Shown here: one piece after another, positions 1 through 11,055 of the stretch
How the letters are laid out: every line of letters begins with the position of its first letter
Numbering within the stretch: the first letter of the stretch is position 1
Source of the DNA: Liolophura sinensis
Taxonomy: Eukaryota > Mollusca > Polyplacophora > Chitonida > Chitonidae
Assembly (NCBI RefSeq): GCF_032854445.1
Contig: NC_088303.1
Location: 33,709,265 to 33,773,264 of the forward strand
Length of the DNA: 64,000 nucleotides
Reading direction: 5' to 3'
The notes under the pieces: model-generated
What the model was told of the DNA's origin: nothing
What the model saw: only the letters and a program-made list of their open reading frames with translations
The model's database searches: none
Made by a program: the position numbers and the translations under genes

Positions 1-176
1 AAGCACCCTGTGTACACGTCACTTTTTAACGAGATTCATTGAAATTGGTGTAAGACACCATGAAAAATCGGAAAAACAGAGTTTCGGGCCCTGTTGAAAA
101 TTCTCGATAATGACCGCCGTATAAATACCGATGTAGCACATGGTAAGGGTGCAATACCATAAAAAACATCTAAGAG

Positions 177-1176
177 ATGCCGAGACTCACACAAGCAGAA
201 CGTGATAGAGCCACTGGCATGGCCGACATGGGGGCCAGCCAACACCACATTGCCAGAACATTCAATTGCAGTCAAGCCACCATCAGCAGACTGTTGGGTC
301 GTTACCACCTAACAGGCAGGACACAAGATCGTCCCAGATCGGGCAGGCCAAGTGTTACAACGCCTGTACATCCGCACAATCCACCTGCGTAACCGGTTTG
401 TGACGGCGACGTCAACGACGGAAACGGCACTGGGACACCCCATCAGCAGACGCACAGTCTTACGACGACTCCGCGTGAGTGGTATCAGAGACTATCGCCC
501 CTTCCGTGGAATGGCATTGACTCCTCTACATCGTCAAAACAGGCTGCGTTGGGCAAGAGTTGTACGTCGATGGCAGCGACGAGACTGGGAAAGGGTGCTG
601 TTCACTGATGAAAGCCGATATAACCTCTTCAGAAATGATGGTCGAATTCGTGTGTATCGACGCAGGGGAGAGCGATTGGCACAAAACTGCATTCAGAATG
701 TCCACCCTTTTGGTGCTGGTGGGGTGCTTGTATGGGGCGGAATTTGTGGACAGGTGAGAACGAGATTGGTCATCATCCAGGGAAATCTGACTGGCCAAAG
801 ATACCAAGATGAAATATTGGAACCTGTTGTGGTGCCATTCGTGCATCAACAGCAAAGGGGTATCCTTTTGCAGCAGGACAATGCACGACCTCATACCGCC
901 AGAGTTGTACTAAATTATCTGGACACGGTTGATGTCAACGTACTGCCTTGGCCAGCACGATCGACAGACATGAATCCCTTAGAGCATCTGTGGGATCATC
1001 TTGATCGACGTCTGAGACAACGCGTCCCTCCCCCACAAGACAGGCAACAGCTCGAATAGGATTTATTTGAGGAGTGGGACAGAATTCCTGATGACGTCAT
1101 CCGGCGGCTGACGACTTCAATGAGGAGACGTATTTTGGCTTTAATTGATGCAATGGGTGCACACACACGCTACTAA
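177..1176 (+). pseudogene. Tc1-like (Tc1/mariner, DD34E) transposase, broken
   Basis: Cut-and-paste transposase of the Tc1 group. The ATG at 177 opens an N-terminal helix-turn-helix (ending in a GRPRSGRPS linker) that binds terminal repeats in intact relatives. The frame then shifts: residues up to about base 360 are in frame 3, and homology continues in frame 1 from about 352 (IRTIHLRNRF). The catalytic core is intact in sequence: first Asp in FTDES (607-609), second Asp in QQDNARPH (877-879), Glu in NPLEHLW (982-984). There are 34 residues between the second Asp and the Glu, i.e. DD34E. A TAG at 1057-1059 interrupts the frame, where relatives would have a residue such as Gln. The family-like C-terminus continues past it to GAHTRY and a TAA at 1174-1176. 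At least one frameshift plus one nonsense codon make this copy non-autonomous. I could not align terminal inverted repeats; the left end may lie outside the window. Confidence 0.93.
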
Positions 1177-2860
1177 CGATCTGTCTTATGACATGATAGG
1201 ACATTAGGTACACCTTTTTAAGGGAGTCCCTTTACTTGCATTTGTGTAATTTTTCAGATTTACCCCATGCCTTCTTTACTCGGCCTGACAGTAAGTGTAA
1301 TATCCATATGGCTTTGAATTTTTGAACAGAACTTGGAAAATGGTTTATTGCAATATAATGCTTATCATGTTGATACTGTCTGTCTTTCTTTCTCTTTCTT
1401 GTGGTGCTGAACAAGGTTATACGTTTCTTTTGCCCAGTAGTTTATAATAGATCGATTAAAATTAAAGTTTTACATCGGTGAACGGAAGACTCGAGATAAT
1501 GCTTGGTGTTTAATTTTCCACTTGTAAGATGGCGCTCAGGTTTAAGATAGGACGAAGGAGATCCCCGTGAACATATTGTTAAACTGAGTTTGAACAAATA
1601 TTCAAAAATGTACATTAATCTGAGTAGTCTGGCACTTGAAAGCACCAGAGAATAAGGCTGGTTGCATGCATTTTTTTCCCACCAACACAGGGTAGTCTCC
1701 GCTGAATGACGTCATACAAGTCCAACCTTTACCAGCTGAAAGAGCTTTGTCATGTACTTTAGTGTTAAAAGAGCTACAGGAGTGACAAAAAGCATATCCA
1801 ATTTTCTCTACGAAATTGTTTGCTATTCTACATACGTTTGTGAAAACAAGGTCGTCGAAGAGTCCTGGAGTTAGTTGTGGAGTTAATCAGACGATTTGAT
1901 CCTCAATAAGACGTGGGTTTACAGTACAAGACGGAACGATTTTGGGCCCAACAAAAACAGTCGTACGCGTCTGGCCATTTTACGGCTGGAAGCAACGACA
2001 GCTGAACTCGAAAGATATGGCTACTATGGGGGGTCACAGTCGGGTAAAAAAACCTGAATCTGAACTCAAGTGATAAATGGTAGACAGCAAGTCTCTGTAC
2101 ACCAACGCCAACGTGGTCTTCCGCACATGTATTTATATTGTACACGACTATATAGGCATGTTCGGAATTCCCACAATGACATACTGCTGTCATGGCATAT
2201 ATAGGTATGAATTTAGGATTAACTCGGGGAATATACAGTGATACAGATATCAGGCAGAAAATAACTGTCATTAAATATTAAATTTTAAGATAAACACACA
2301 CACTGAACAGTGTAACACAGAGTAAAGGCATAGTTTAATTAACTGGCTGTATTGCTAATACGGTTGGAAACGCCTGGACAGAGATCAAATTCAACGTCTG
2401 AAAACTCGGAATGGAAGTCTGTCCAGAGATGTCATAAACGGAAACTTCAACGCCATTCGCTATGTTTATATGGCAGTATTTTGCTCTGTGTAGCTAGAAT
2501 CCGTCTAAAAAATGACGTGGATTTTATAAAAATTCTCAGGTTGCATAGCCCTGCCAGCTAGACTTGGGTTGGCCAGCAACAACGTCACCCGCTAAGCTGC
2601 ACCACGTTGGCTGACTGGAGGTCGGCTAGGGCAGTTGATCTATTGTTTTTGGTGGATTTAAAGTCGTTATTACGTTTTTCAGAAGTCTTTTCGGTCATAT
2701 CCTGTTTAAACAGGTTATAATCTTTTTAATTATGACAATAGCAAAATCTGAAAACTAATCATTTAAGTGATACATGGAAAGGCACTCTAAATCGAAGACA
2801 CTGGCTTCAAAGTATAAGAAAGCTAAAATATGAAGTAAGGCTCATCGTACAGACAACTGA
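1177..2860. other. Spacer, no gene recognised
   Basis: AT-rich DNA after the transposon with no supported coding exon, tRNA or tandem array. The short open frames here (for example minus strand 1903-2271) match no family I know and have no splice or start context that would support them. Confidence 0.5.
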
Positions 2861-2861
2861 A

Positions 2862-3250
2862 CACTACGCTTAAAATACTTTCATTTATTTTTTCAGATTT
2901 TTTGAAGAGTGTTAAAAGGCATTCAAATATTTGAATACTATGGTGGTTTTAGGAGCCATACTGATGGTATCAAGGAACTCTGACCTGACATCACCTTTTT
3001 TTCCTGTTCACCAGGAGGAAGGAATTTGGGGAATCCTTTATCAGTAATCCTTTTCTAATAGGTAAAAAGAGATATTCCAACATTCAGTGTCGTGATTACA
3101 GTTGAAAAAAAAAACTTCCTGTGACCTTAGAGTTCCTAAACTCTGATAGCATGGTCCATAAAGCCCACCATAGAATTCAAATGTTTGAACGCCTTTAACT
3201 CTTCTCACAAAAAATCTACAAAAATAAATGAAAGTATATTTATGCATAGT
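2862..3250. repeat. Imperfect inverted repeat, arms about 120-150 bp
   Basis: The left arm (about 2862-3010) is matched by the reverse complement of the right arm (about 3103-3250). Shared blocks in the same order include ACTTTCATTTATTTTT, GATTTTTT, a TTCAAA(T/C)ATTTGAAT core, CTATGGTGG and GGAACTCT. The loop is about 90 bp. In both arms a pyrimidine-rich stretch ending in AG precedes the conserved core, so the arms may be inverted copies of one exon-like segment. The right arm is open on the minus strand, while the left arm is broken by indels. A foldback or MITE-type element is the alternative. Confidence 0.7.
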
Positions 3251-3624
3251 TTTAAGTGGTCTATTTAGTGATACATCAGAAACATCAGTACATTTACTGG
3301 GATCGCGGGAACAGCTTAGAGCCTGCAATCCAATTTATGCCCCTACAGATGCTACTTAATTTCAAGACTGACCGCTGAAAGCCGGAGTTTAAACTAAGGT
3401 TTACGCACAAAGAAGAATGCTGAGATGTTTCTTTGTACTTTAAAAACTATAAACTGCATATTGAGGATATAAACATATATAAACATTCCCCATTAAAATG
3501 ACGCGTTATTTTGCCGCTCGAAAATTCTAGATTGCCTAAAACACGTGAAGTTAGCTTAATATTTTCTGTTCACAAAAATTATCAAATCCTTGATCCAATG
3601 GTTACGAGAAAGTCTATCTACCAA
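3251..3624. other. Spacer, nothing recognised
   Basis: AT-rich sequence with no coding signal, array or inverted repeat that I can support. Confidence 0.4.
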
Positions 3625-3832
3625 AACTCGGGCAAACTGCGCGGTCCGAAAGTCACTGCTGCCTTATACCGGTGCATGTCAAAGGTATAGTGGCATACAA
3701 ACGACCCACGCACGCAAAACGCGATATCCGAAAGACACTGCTGCCTTATACCTGTGCATGTTACCAATAGTAACACACAAACGACTCACCCGGGCAAACC
3801 GCGGGGTCCGAAGGCCACTGCTGCCTAAAGCC
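3625..3832. repeat. About 81-bp tandem repeat related to an exon end and its splice donor
   Basis: Three degenerate copies are spaced 80-82 bp apart; the CCGAA core recurs near 3644, 3726 and 3806. Read on the minus strand, the copy near 3784-3819 has GTGGCCTTCGGACCCCGCGG and then GCCCGG|GTGAGT. The real exon end at 4114-4142 has GTCGCCTTCGGCCCCCGTG and then GCTTGG|GTAAGT. The intron sequence that follows is also shared: a run towards GCATGTTAC and a GGTATAA block recurs near 4040-4080. The array therefore looks like decayed tandem copies of the last ~30 bases of the upstream exon plus donor site and intron start. Confidence 0.65.
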
Positions 3833-4113
3833 TGGCTCTCATACACCCAGCGGATGAACGCAGGTAGCTGGCAACTCCAGTGTTCTCATGACGTTGTATA
3901 CCAGCGTTGACCGTGATAGATGAACATGTTTCAACTTCAAAGGTTCCAACCGAAGTTCCGAAGTTCTGTAAATCATCGCCGGTTCCATGAGAACCAGACT
4001 CAACCGCCTGTCCCCGGCGGTCATCTACTGGATTTATGAGAGCCAGGGTTTTATACCTGTGCTTGTCAGTAACATGCATTAACTCACCCGATCCGCACAA
4101 TAACATGACTTAC

Positions 4114-4264
4114 CCAAGCAAAAACACGGGGGCCGAAGGCGACTATCAGGAAGATAAAGATCCATGTAATTACTAGTGCGATGGGAAACGCCGGAAATCC
4201 AAGACCATAGCTGAACCCCCCTAAGTCGTCAGGTATTGTCTCAGGCCACTGAAAGAATTTGTGT
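4114..4264 (-). CDS. Exon 3 of the SLC6-like model (end of EL2 and TM4)
   Basis: The acceptor is TTCAG (AG at 4266-4265) and the donor is TGG|GTAAGT (4113-4108). The exon is 151 bp: one base completing a Lys codon, then 50 codons. The product runs HKFFQWPETIPDDLGG, then a glycine/proline turn (GFPAFP), then a long hydrophobic helix and FGPRVFAW. Aromatic and acidic residues before a Trp-containing helix, and a G-P/K turn after it, match the EL2-TM4-IL2 layout of SLC6. The exon is flanked downstream by decayed copies of its own 3' end. Confidence 0.65.
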
Positions 4265-7200
4265 CTGAACACCCAAAAACATAAAAGAGCATAATTACAT
4301 TATGAGTCTACGTCCAAAAAATAAGGTCAAAATAGCGGGAAATAATACTTAACAAACATACGGACAATTGTTTGATTTTATAAATTTTATACAGCCAATA
4401 TAGTAAACGTTTTGAACAACATCAGATAGTTTCAATTACAACTGTATATACTTTGTAAGACACATGGTTAATTCTTGATCAGCTGAATATGAAATTACAC
4501 ATAACATGAAGAATACAATAGGAACCTTTTTGCAACTTCAAACTAGAATTAGTTTACCTATTCTAATTTGAAGTTAGAAGGTACAACTTGTAACTTGTAA
4601 CTTGTCACTAAAGATCTCTAATCTGAAGGCTGAAAAATCTTCATTGCAACTGAATGCTCGAAACCACCTTACAATATGCACCAAAGGCTATGTCGTCTTA
4701 CAGAACGGTTTGCATCAAAACGCAATCAACACAGTGGCAGTGTAACTTCATATGAGGAGAATACAGATAGTCCTGACCTTCTAATATACTACATGGATGA
4801 CCGTATGGAATTTCACATATAAATACATGTAACATACATGGAAACGGATCAAGGCACATGTATAGAAAAGTTTCAGAACTTACGCAAGGTATTCGTCGAT
4901 AGGTGAAGATGCACGTTCATTATAATATGGATACCAGGTCACGCTGAAAGTAAAGAATTAAGAGTACTAAAGTATACTAAAGTCACGTATAGACTCCTAA
5001 AAACTTAACACTTACAGGGTTCGAGGAGTGACCGCACTTCCAAAGTGTTGCACAGAACAATTGCAATTGTTATATATTAACATCCCGCACCAGACAAAAT
5101 ACCCCGCTCTTCATTGGACAGCATCGGTCACGTGGGGGACGTGTATATTCCCTATATCCTGCAGCCGAGATCACATATCTGCTGACTAGGTTATCTCCCT
5201 TTGTTTGTGAAAACAAGGGTCACATCACTGGTCTATTCGCCTATACATCTTGAGCTGAACTGATGGATCATTTGTAGGATAAATTCGTGACATGTTTACT
5301 CAGTGGCAGTATACGGAAATATATGGCGTCAGTTACCCTGATATTACGCCTCGCCCCAAATCAGGGTAACTGACACCATATATCCTGTACCCATGTAACT
5401 TTTATTACAATTGTTATATATAAGAAAGAGTCGCATAGTACATTTCAAAGTATATGCGTCATATCGTTAGCATATGAAGTATAATTCATGGTCTAGTTTT
5501 ATGTGGATAAATCCCGTGATTATCCAAATGCAGCATGCTGTATTTCATAGGTTGTTAGGCTGGCGTTTTGGATTGTTTTGGAAATGTGTCTTGTGATTAT
5601 CGGCTTGAACGTCCTTTCATGGTCTACGAGTAAGTATACAAATGTCAGACTTAGACTCTCAGATTCTTCTCCTTTTGGATCGGGTGTATATTTCTAAATA
5701 TATATGCGCAAACGTCGCAGATTGTGGCGGCACATCGGTCACTTTTGGTTGATTATGCATAGAAGAGGTTGGGGTTTACATTTTATACAGTACTTTTTGC
5801 ACTACATACACCGATATGCATGAAATCTGAAAATATATGGGTGAATCTAGCAGACTGGTTGATTTCACGTCAGCGAGGTCTCTGTGCAGCCACGGCCATG
5901 TTGGTCATTTCTCCATCTGACATACGACTGAAGCCCCGATATACGCTTCATTGTAAATGTTAGGCCTAATTGATGTGTGCACAAGGATAACTACAGGTAA
6001 TTACCGTGGAATGTTGGTATTCTGTGAACTATGTAATGTTCATGTAAATATCATAAATGAAATACTTGTATATGTAGCTGGCACCGGCACAGTATAGTGT
6101 ATACGAATTGCACATAAACGCCATGCAAGCCTATAGTACACCTAAATTATTCATAACCTATATTCCTGAAAACATCTCTGATGAACAAGAATGCAAACTC
6201 TAGAATTAGACTCCAATATTAAGAAAATTATCAGAGCTACAGTTTATTGCCATGCAGCTGTTGTTCGATCTCACAGAATGTATCTTAACAATTATCCTGG
6301 CCAATTCCTGTATCACGGGGATTATCGCCCTCGTTGGATTTGCGGTATAGTAGGCCTGTACACTCAAAAAACTAATCTGTTAAATTGACAGAATACTATA
6401 ATTTCTGAATGATGGACACAACGCATTACTGTTATTACTGCATAATATTATGTTAGATATGGAACGCATGTTCTGTCATATTCTGAATACTTCTATTATT
6501 GTGATGTGAAATTGTGTGGCCCATAAAACAATATTATAGTTTGCTGTAACACAATTTATTCTACCATCACTCAGAAAACGTAATATTCTGTTAAATTTAA
6601 TATATTAGGTACTCGAGTGTACCAGTGGAATTAAAAGAAAAAGCTGTCGTAAGGCAGGCGACAGCAAACAGGCTATCACGTCCATTCGTTAAATTACGAG
6701 GGTGGAATGCCGGGTAGTACACCGCACTGCATACATTAACATCTGGTGTCTTGGCCCAGTTGTTCATGAGTGTGTAAACAGTTAGGCCCGATATTAATCT
6801 TAGTCTCAACTAAAGTGTCATATAGTTTAGTGGCATATAGGATGAGACTGCATGGAATTAATACACTTTTGAACAACTTGCCACTGTCCACTTAACTCCA
6901 ATTCCTTAGCGCAAACATTTTAATCCACACAATGGAAGTATTTGCCAATGCCAATCGCAAGTATACAGTCTCAGGTTACAACTAGAGCAAATTTATGGAC
7001 AGTGCTGTGAGGACAAACGTAAAGACGAGAGCTAATTGTGGACTGTGGCCATATAAACAGCTTCAAATGCAGAAAGTGTAAGCGTATTTGTGTAATATGT
7101 CGTGCCAAGTGAAGCATTTCTTAATTTTATCAGCATACTTACTTGTTATAGCCGTAGTCCGGATATTGCGTGAAAGAATCTCGGCAAGTGTCGGTGTTCC

Positions 7201-8513
7201 AGGCATTGGCACAGCTTAAAATAGCCTCTCTTTCGCTGCCTACTGAAGCGAAGCCTGCGCAAATGTAATACACCGGAAGTGCTGTCCAGTATGTCCCGGT
7301 AATGAACATCTGGAGAAGGAGAGTAACAGCGACACCTGGCGGTGCACAAGAATCCATTGTTTACTTTGATACAAGGCGAGTAGTTTTTGTATATGAACAA
7401 AGGGGTTACGTTTTACAAGTAAGAGGTTATATGATTACTCAACAACTGTACTCTTATACCATGAACACAAGGCCTTTGGCAAGTTAGTGACGAACTCCCC
7501 ACCTTTGACGTACATATATGCACACCATATTCATCGAGGATTAGTATTCGTCTTCAACGAGCGTTAGACTTGCAAACGGCCACGTGGGCTTCAGTTCTAT
7601 ACTAGAAATGGATTCCTGCTATCTATGTTGAGATTTTGAGTTGCACGGCGACGTGGTAAGTGAGGCAAGTGCATGACGTCAGCATTTTTCTGGCCATTTC
7701 ATTAATTGCCCTAGATATCAAGCCGATGATCAAGGAAGGGCCTTCTTTCAAAACGTAAGGCGGGCATTCTTGTTATGTGTTGTGACCCGACCCAAAAAAT
7801 TTTTTTTGAAGTGATTTCCTGGAAAAAGAACGTCTCGAATTATTTTTCACTCACCACGTAACAAAGGGAAGTAACTGTGAAAAAGGCCATACACACTCTT
7901 TTGAACCATTCCACCCAACTTCAGTTGAATGAACAGGATAGGGATCATCAACCAAATAGCGGTTACAGCTTCGATTATGAAGACCTGACCTGTTGGAAAA
8001 GAAGTTTATGGTGATAAAATATATACCGTTTCATTGCATCATATGAGCAATGTTCAAACCGCCGTCGTATAAGTGAAATATTCTTGAGTATGGCGTAAAA
8101 CACCAATCAAATAAATAAATCAATTAATCAATCAAATGCACGTAAACTAATCGTAATCATTGTACACTAATCGTAAACATTGTACATAACAAAACAAAGA
8201 TTCTAGTGGCAGTTTCATGAAATATATGTCTATATATATTAACCATGTGGCTTCAATTTTGTTGAGCAATTTCATGCTGGGTTACCATGGTGATATGGAG
8301 GTTAGAAGCCTTTGCCATCTTTTGGTGGAATATTTTGCGAAGACAAATTAGATGAAAGGTGAGCTAATATAATACATTTGAAAGGATTTCCAGAAAGATG
8401 TTGTCCTTACCGCCAATGAACATTGCTTGCTGACTGCTAAAGGCTATGAGTCCAATTAAAATGAAGTGCACAATGTGCCAGGGAGGAGAATCGGGGTTGC
8501 CTGCTCCACACAT
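4114..8513 (-). CDS. Partial gene model: SLC6-like transporter, three exons
   Basis: The minus-strand model joins 8513-8411, 7335-7143 and 4264-4114. All junctions use GT donors (GTAAGG, GTAAGT, GTAAGT) and AG acceptors, and phases agree: phase 1 across the first intron, phase 2 across the second. The joined product resembles the TM3-EL2-TM4 part of sodium/chloride-dependent neurotransmitter transporters. A hydrophobic segment containing GTYWTALPVYYICAGFASV is followed by an extracellular loop with the family-typical cysteine/WNT pattern (SCANAWNTDTC), then an acidic stretch (IPDDLGG) and a hydrophobic helix (ALVITWIFIFLIVAFGP). Family members are about 600 residues with 12 helices; only about 149 residues are visible here. 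The conserved TM1 motif (GNVWRFP type) and exons downstream of TM4 were not found, so the gene is partial, divergent or decayed. An in-plane alternative acceptor in the middle exon is noted under that exon. Confidence 0.62.
4265..7142 (-). other. Intron of the SLC6-like model
   Basis: About 2.9 kb between compatible splice sites. It is AT-rich with no open exon that I can support. It holds a strong hairpin at 5319-5383 and a weaker inverted pair near 4537-4577 (ACTTCAAACTAGAATTAG and CTAATTTGAAGT). Confidence 0.45.
5319..5383. repeat. Strong hairpin, 24-bp arms
   Basis: The left arm, 5319-5342, pairs with the right arm, 5360-5383, with one mismatch (ATATATGG(C/T)GTCAG..., ending in TACCCTGAT). 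The loop is 17 nt. It sits inside the putative intron. It could be the remnant of a small inverted-repeat element or a structured RNA; no miRNA or other class can be assigned from sequence alone. Confidence 0.8.
7143..7335 (-). CDS. Exon 2 of the SLC6-like model (TM3 and start of EL2)
   Basis: Ends at a perfect donor, AA|GTAAGT (7142-7137), in phase 2. Two acceptors are possible. An AG at 7337-7336 gives a phase 1 start at 7335 that joins exon 1 and reads GVAVTLLLQMF onward. An AG at 7311-7310, preceded by the better pyrimidine tract (TTACTCTCCTTCTCCAG), gives a phase 0 start at 7309. The product has a hydrophobic helix with an aromatic-rich YWTALPVYY core, then a loop with Cys...WNTDTC and RDSFTQYPDYGYN. 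This arrangement is typical of SLC6 TM3 and the start of EL2. Confidence 0.65.
7344..8061. other. Putative intron 1, upstream part
   Basis: Part of the first intron of the minus-strand model. No exon, array or RNA gene recognised. It contains an A/T run near 7795-7810 next to GTGACCCGACCC. Confidence 0.35.
8062..8137 (+). repeat. SINE tail (GAGTATGGCGTAAAACACC type)
   Basis: A 3' tail only: GCCGTCGTATAAGTGAAAT, then TTGAGTATGGCGTAAAACACC and repeated AATCAAATAAATAAA. Identical tails recur through the window in both orientations. It lies inside the putative first intron of the SLC6-like model, antisense to it. Confidence 0.8.
8411..8513 (-). CDS. Exon 1 of the SLC6-like model (possible start exon)
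   Basis: Open from an ATG at 8513-8511, encoding a short polar start (CGAGNPDSPPW) and a hydrophobic run (HIVHFILIGLIAF), and ending at a GTAAGG donor (8410-8405) in phase 1. An in-frame TAG lies at 8546-8544, so either the ATG is the initiator or an acceptor lies between 8543 and 8513; AG dinucleotides after a weak pyrimidine tract allow that. The donor phase fits the next exon exactly. A SLC6 protein should have TM1 and TM2 upstream, so this exon may be internal and the ATG a plain methionine. Confidence 0.5.
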
Positions 8514-8546
8514 GTTGTTGTTGCTGCTGACTAAGGCTTGAGACTA

Positions 8547-9939
8547 AAGCAAGTGTGAGAACCAACTGGTAAATAGCCGGTCTTGCTACACGCTACTGAG
8601 TCTTTTCGCACACCTCGGAGACTCGACGTACGAACGTCTCGTTGAATAAACACAGAAGCTGAGAAAAGATCCATAAATATTAAAGTAAAATCGTTAGTTA
8701 CACCAAGTAGCAATAAATGTACAATTTTTGTTCATTTTGCCTTTTGTTGTGAGCAGATATTTGCGTTTGCATTTTCAAACAGATGTTGAGGTTGTTTGTC
8801 GTGTATCTTTTAACAGCAGAATGCCTAAAATCTGTGTCTGTCCCTTCCATCCCCCCCCCCAGTAACAAGCTATATATTTGAGTGATGCAGCCACGAGAGT
8901 TACAAAGCGAATGATCGAATGTGTCGTGGGATATTTTGCTCCATCTCTTTTATTTCAGTTTGGTACTTTAAACTCTTTGTGGTTTTGTGCAGTATGGGAT
9001 GAAAAAAAAGAGTGAAATAACTCCCTCCCCCACCTCAAAAACAAAAACGGCAAACACGAAAATACGAACTTATAGGTGAGATTTCTCCTCGAAGCAGGTG
9101 TTTAAATGCGATGTAAGTGACAGTTGTGGACGCAGGGACTGCTTTTGTTTGAAAAACTATGCTTCTTCGGCGACCACGACATATTAGAAGGCGGTTCACA
9201 TTGCATGTAACTCTCGTGGCTGTGCCACTGGAATCGAAAAAAAAAATAAATAAAAAATAAACACATGAGAATCACGACAAGCACTGAAGAGGTCAGAATG
9301 TCTGAACATTCAATTATTTTTAAGAACTCAAAATAAGAAAAATAATGACCTCAAACTGAGCCCAGGTCATCACCGAATCATGCAAATGTTCATATTTTCA
9401 AACACATAAATGATTGCTCGTGGAAATGTACCGATGTCCATGCTGTTTAACTGTGTCTCTAAATGGGATCATACATACACTGCAGATTGCGTTCAGGTAC
9501 AAGCTATAAACTCTCTCATACGCCACAGTTTGCTCTGTTGGCGGAAAAAGTTCAGCTGTACGAAAATTAATGCAGGTCGGTCCAATAACTAGCTGAGACT
9601 TTTCTGTTAACTAGAGCAAATTGGAAAATAACGGCGACGCACTGCGTTAATCTGATGTCGACAGCGAAAGACCATAATTACTACACCGGCGTGTCGAGGT
9701 CTGGTAAATTCATGGCCGCTCTTAATTGCACACATTCTCAGGAGTGCAGAAAAGCAGGAAATTTTACATGAGTTATTATTGCATTATGTTGTATTTTTAA
9801 ACATTTATGTACATGGCTGGAATTATCACATACAGAGACAAAATATTATTTAGACAGCTGTATTGTATCACTTGCAACTAACTCTCGATGGCTGATTAAA
9901 ATGCCTACATGTTTAAGTACACATTATACATTCTCACTC
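8547..9939. other. Spacer with a small inverted pair
   Basis: No gene recognised. CAGCCACGAGAGTTACA at about 8889-8905 recurs inverted near 9209-9225, with TGTCGTGG-type sequence on the inner side of both. This gives arms of about 45-55 bp separated by about 240 bp, possibly a small decayed inverted-repeat element. A C homopolymer lies near 8852-8861. Confidence 0.45.
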
Positions 9940-10225
9940 TCTATTAGACCGCCTCGGCCTCGAAGTCGGGAGACCCCGGGATCAAACCTGGGTCGGGTCA
10001 TACCAAAGACTTCAAAAATGGTACTTGCTGCTGTTCAGAACTAAGAAGTTAGAGCAAGGAAACATGTCTGGTTGCACGAAATCAGAATAATGTGACCGGG
10101 TGGGGTGTCATGTAGGGTGTCTTCGGCATGATACTGCAGTGGTGGCAGCACTTTGGCGACAGAGACTCGCTCTGCCACAAGAAGACACCATATATGTACA
10201 CACACCTAATGACTCCTCGTAAAAA
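9940..10225 (+). repeat. SINE-like element, GTCTTCGGCATG family
   Basis: The head contains a tRNA-like B-box region (GGGATCAAACCTGGGTC near 9978-9994). The body has the motifs GTGTCTTCGGCATG, GGCAGCACTTTGGCG, CTCTGCCAC and GAAGACACCATATA, and the copy ends near GACTCCTCGT. I know this body as a common mollusc SINE. The reverse-orientation relative at 47676-47905 has the same block order. Confidence 0.7.
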
Positions 10226-10654
10226 TATATATTTGATAGAATTCGCCGAAACAATCTATTGTATTTAATGAGGGTCAGGATTTTTTAAATAACCTCCGAC
10301 TGAGCTTAATAAAAGCCAATAACATTTATCCTGGACTTTCCTAATAAGTTTACAAAATTAAAATCTGTCTTAAAAGCTAGGTCTGTTTAGCTTATGCAGC
10401 TTTAACTCCGAAACTTGCCATTAGCCAACCTTTAAAACGGGAGAGTGATCTCAGGCAGGGAATCCAGCTGGTTGCCTCGTATCTACATGATTTGTGAACT
10501 AAGGTATCTCGTGAAGCCATGGAGCTTCACATTGGCAAACTGAACAGCCCATGAACCCAAGATCCACAATCGGGAAGATTTCTTAAGATTATGAGCAGAT
10601 AGCTGTTATAGCCACTTGATGCCTATACAGTGCTGGTTGGGTGAGTGCGTGTTT

Positions 10655-10925
10655 CAGGTTTAACGTCGTACTTAACAATTTTTCAGTCATGTGACGACGA
10701 AGGAATCCTTGAGTTCAGCTAATGTGCCTCCTTGTTGCAGGACGGATTTCCACCGCTTTTTTTTTTATCCTGTGCTGCTTTACTGAGACGACGTACCGAA
10801 GGCAAGTAAGCCACCCTGCCCGAGATATTGTACTGAAGCGGGTAAACCAGTTACACTATCCCCTTAATTATGAACGCCAAGAGAGGAAGCTCTACCGACT
10901 GAGCTATCGGGGACAGTTAGTGTTG
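10655..10925 (-). repeat. tRNA-derived SINE with intact A-box-like head
   Basis: Read on the minus strand, the head near 10918-10890 is CCCCGATAGCTCAGTCGG and then TAGAGC, which matches a tRNA 5' half and RNA polymerase III A box. The 3' tail, seen on the plus strand as TTTAACGTCGTACTTAAC and TGACGACGAAGGAATCC, is shared with copies at 13122, 23063, 27787 and 32070. The plus-strand open frame at 10722-10952 comes from this element. Confidence 0.8.
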
Positions 10926-11055
10926 GTTGATATGGTAGTTACGTCAACGTAATTCGACAAGGGCTTCGCGCAAGTGGTCTTTCATTTACAGAACTTCGAC
11001 AACGTTTTCCCTACAAGTTTCATTAATCAACCCTATGTAATTAGTATATGCGTCT

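Noticed and set aside
526-894. 122-codon minus frame opposite the transposase
   Set aside because: Antisense shadow of the Tc1-like coding region.
3825-4106. 93-codon minus frame next to the SLC6-like exon
   Set aside because: It spans the exon's intron and the decayed duplications; its sequence does not continue the transporter and has no supported splice pair.
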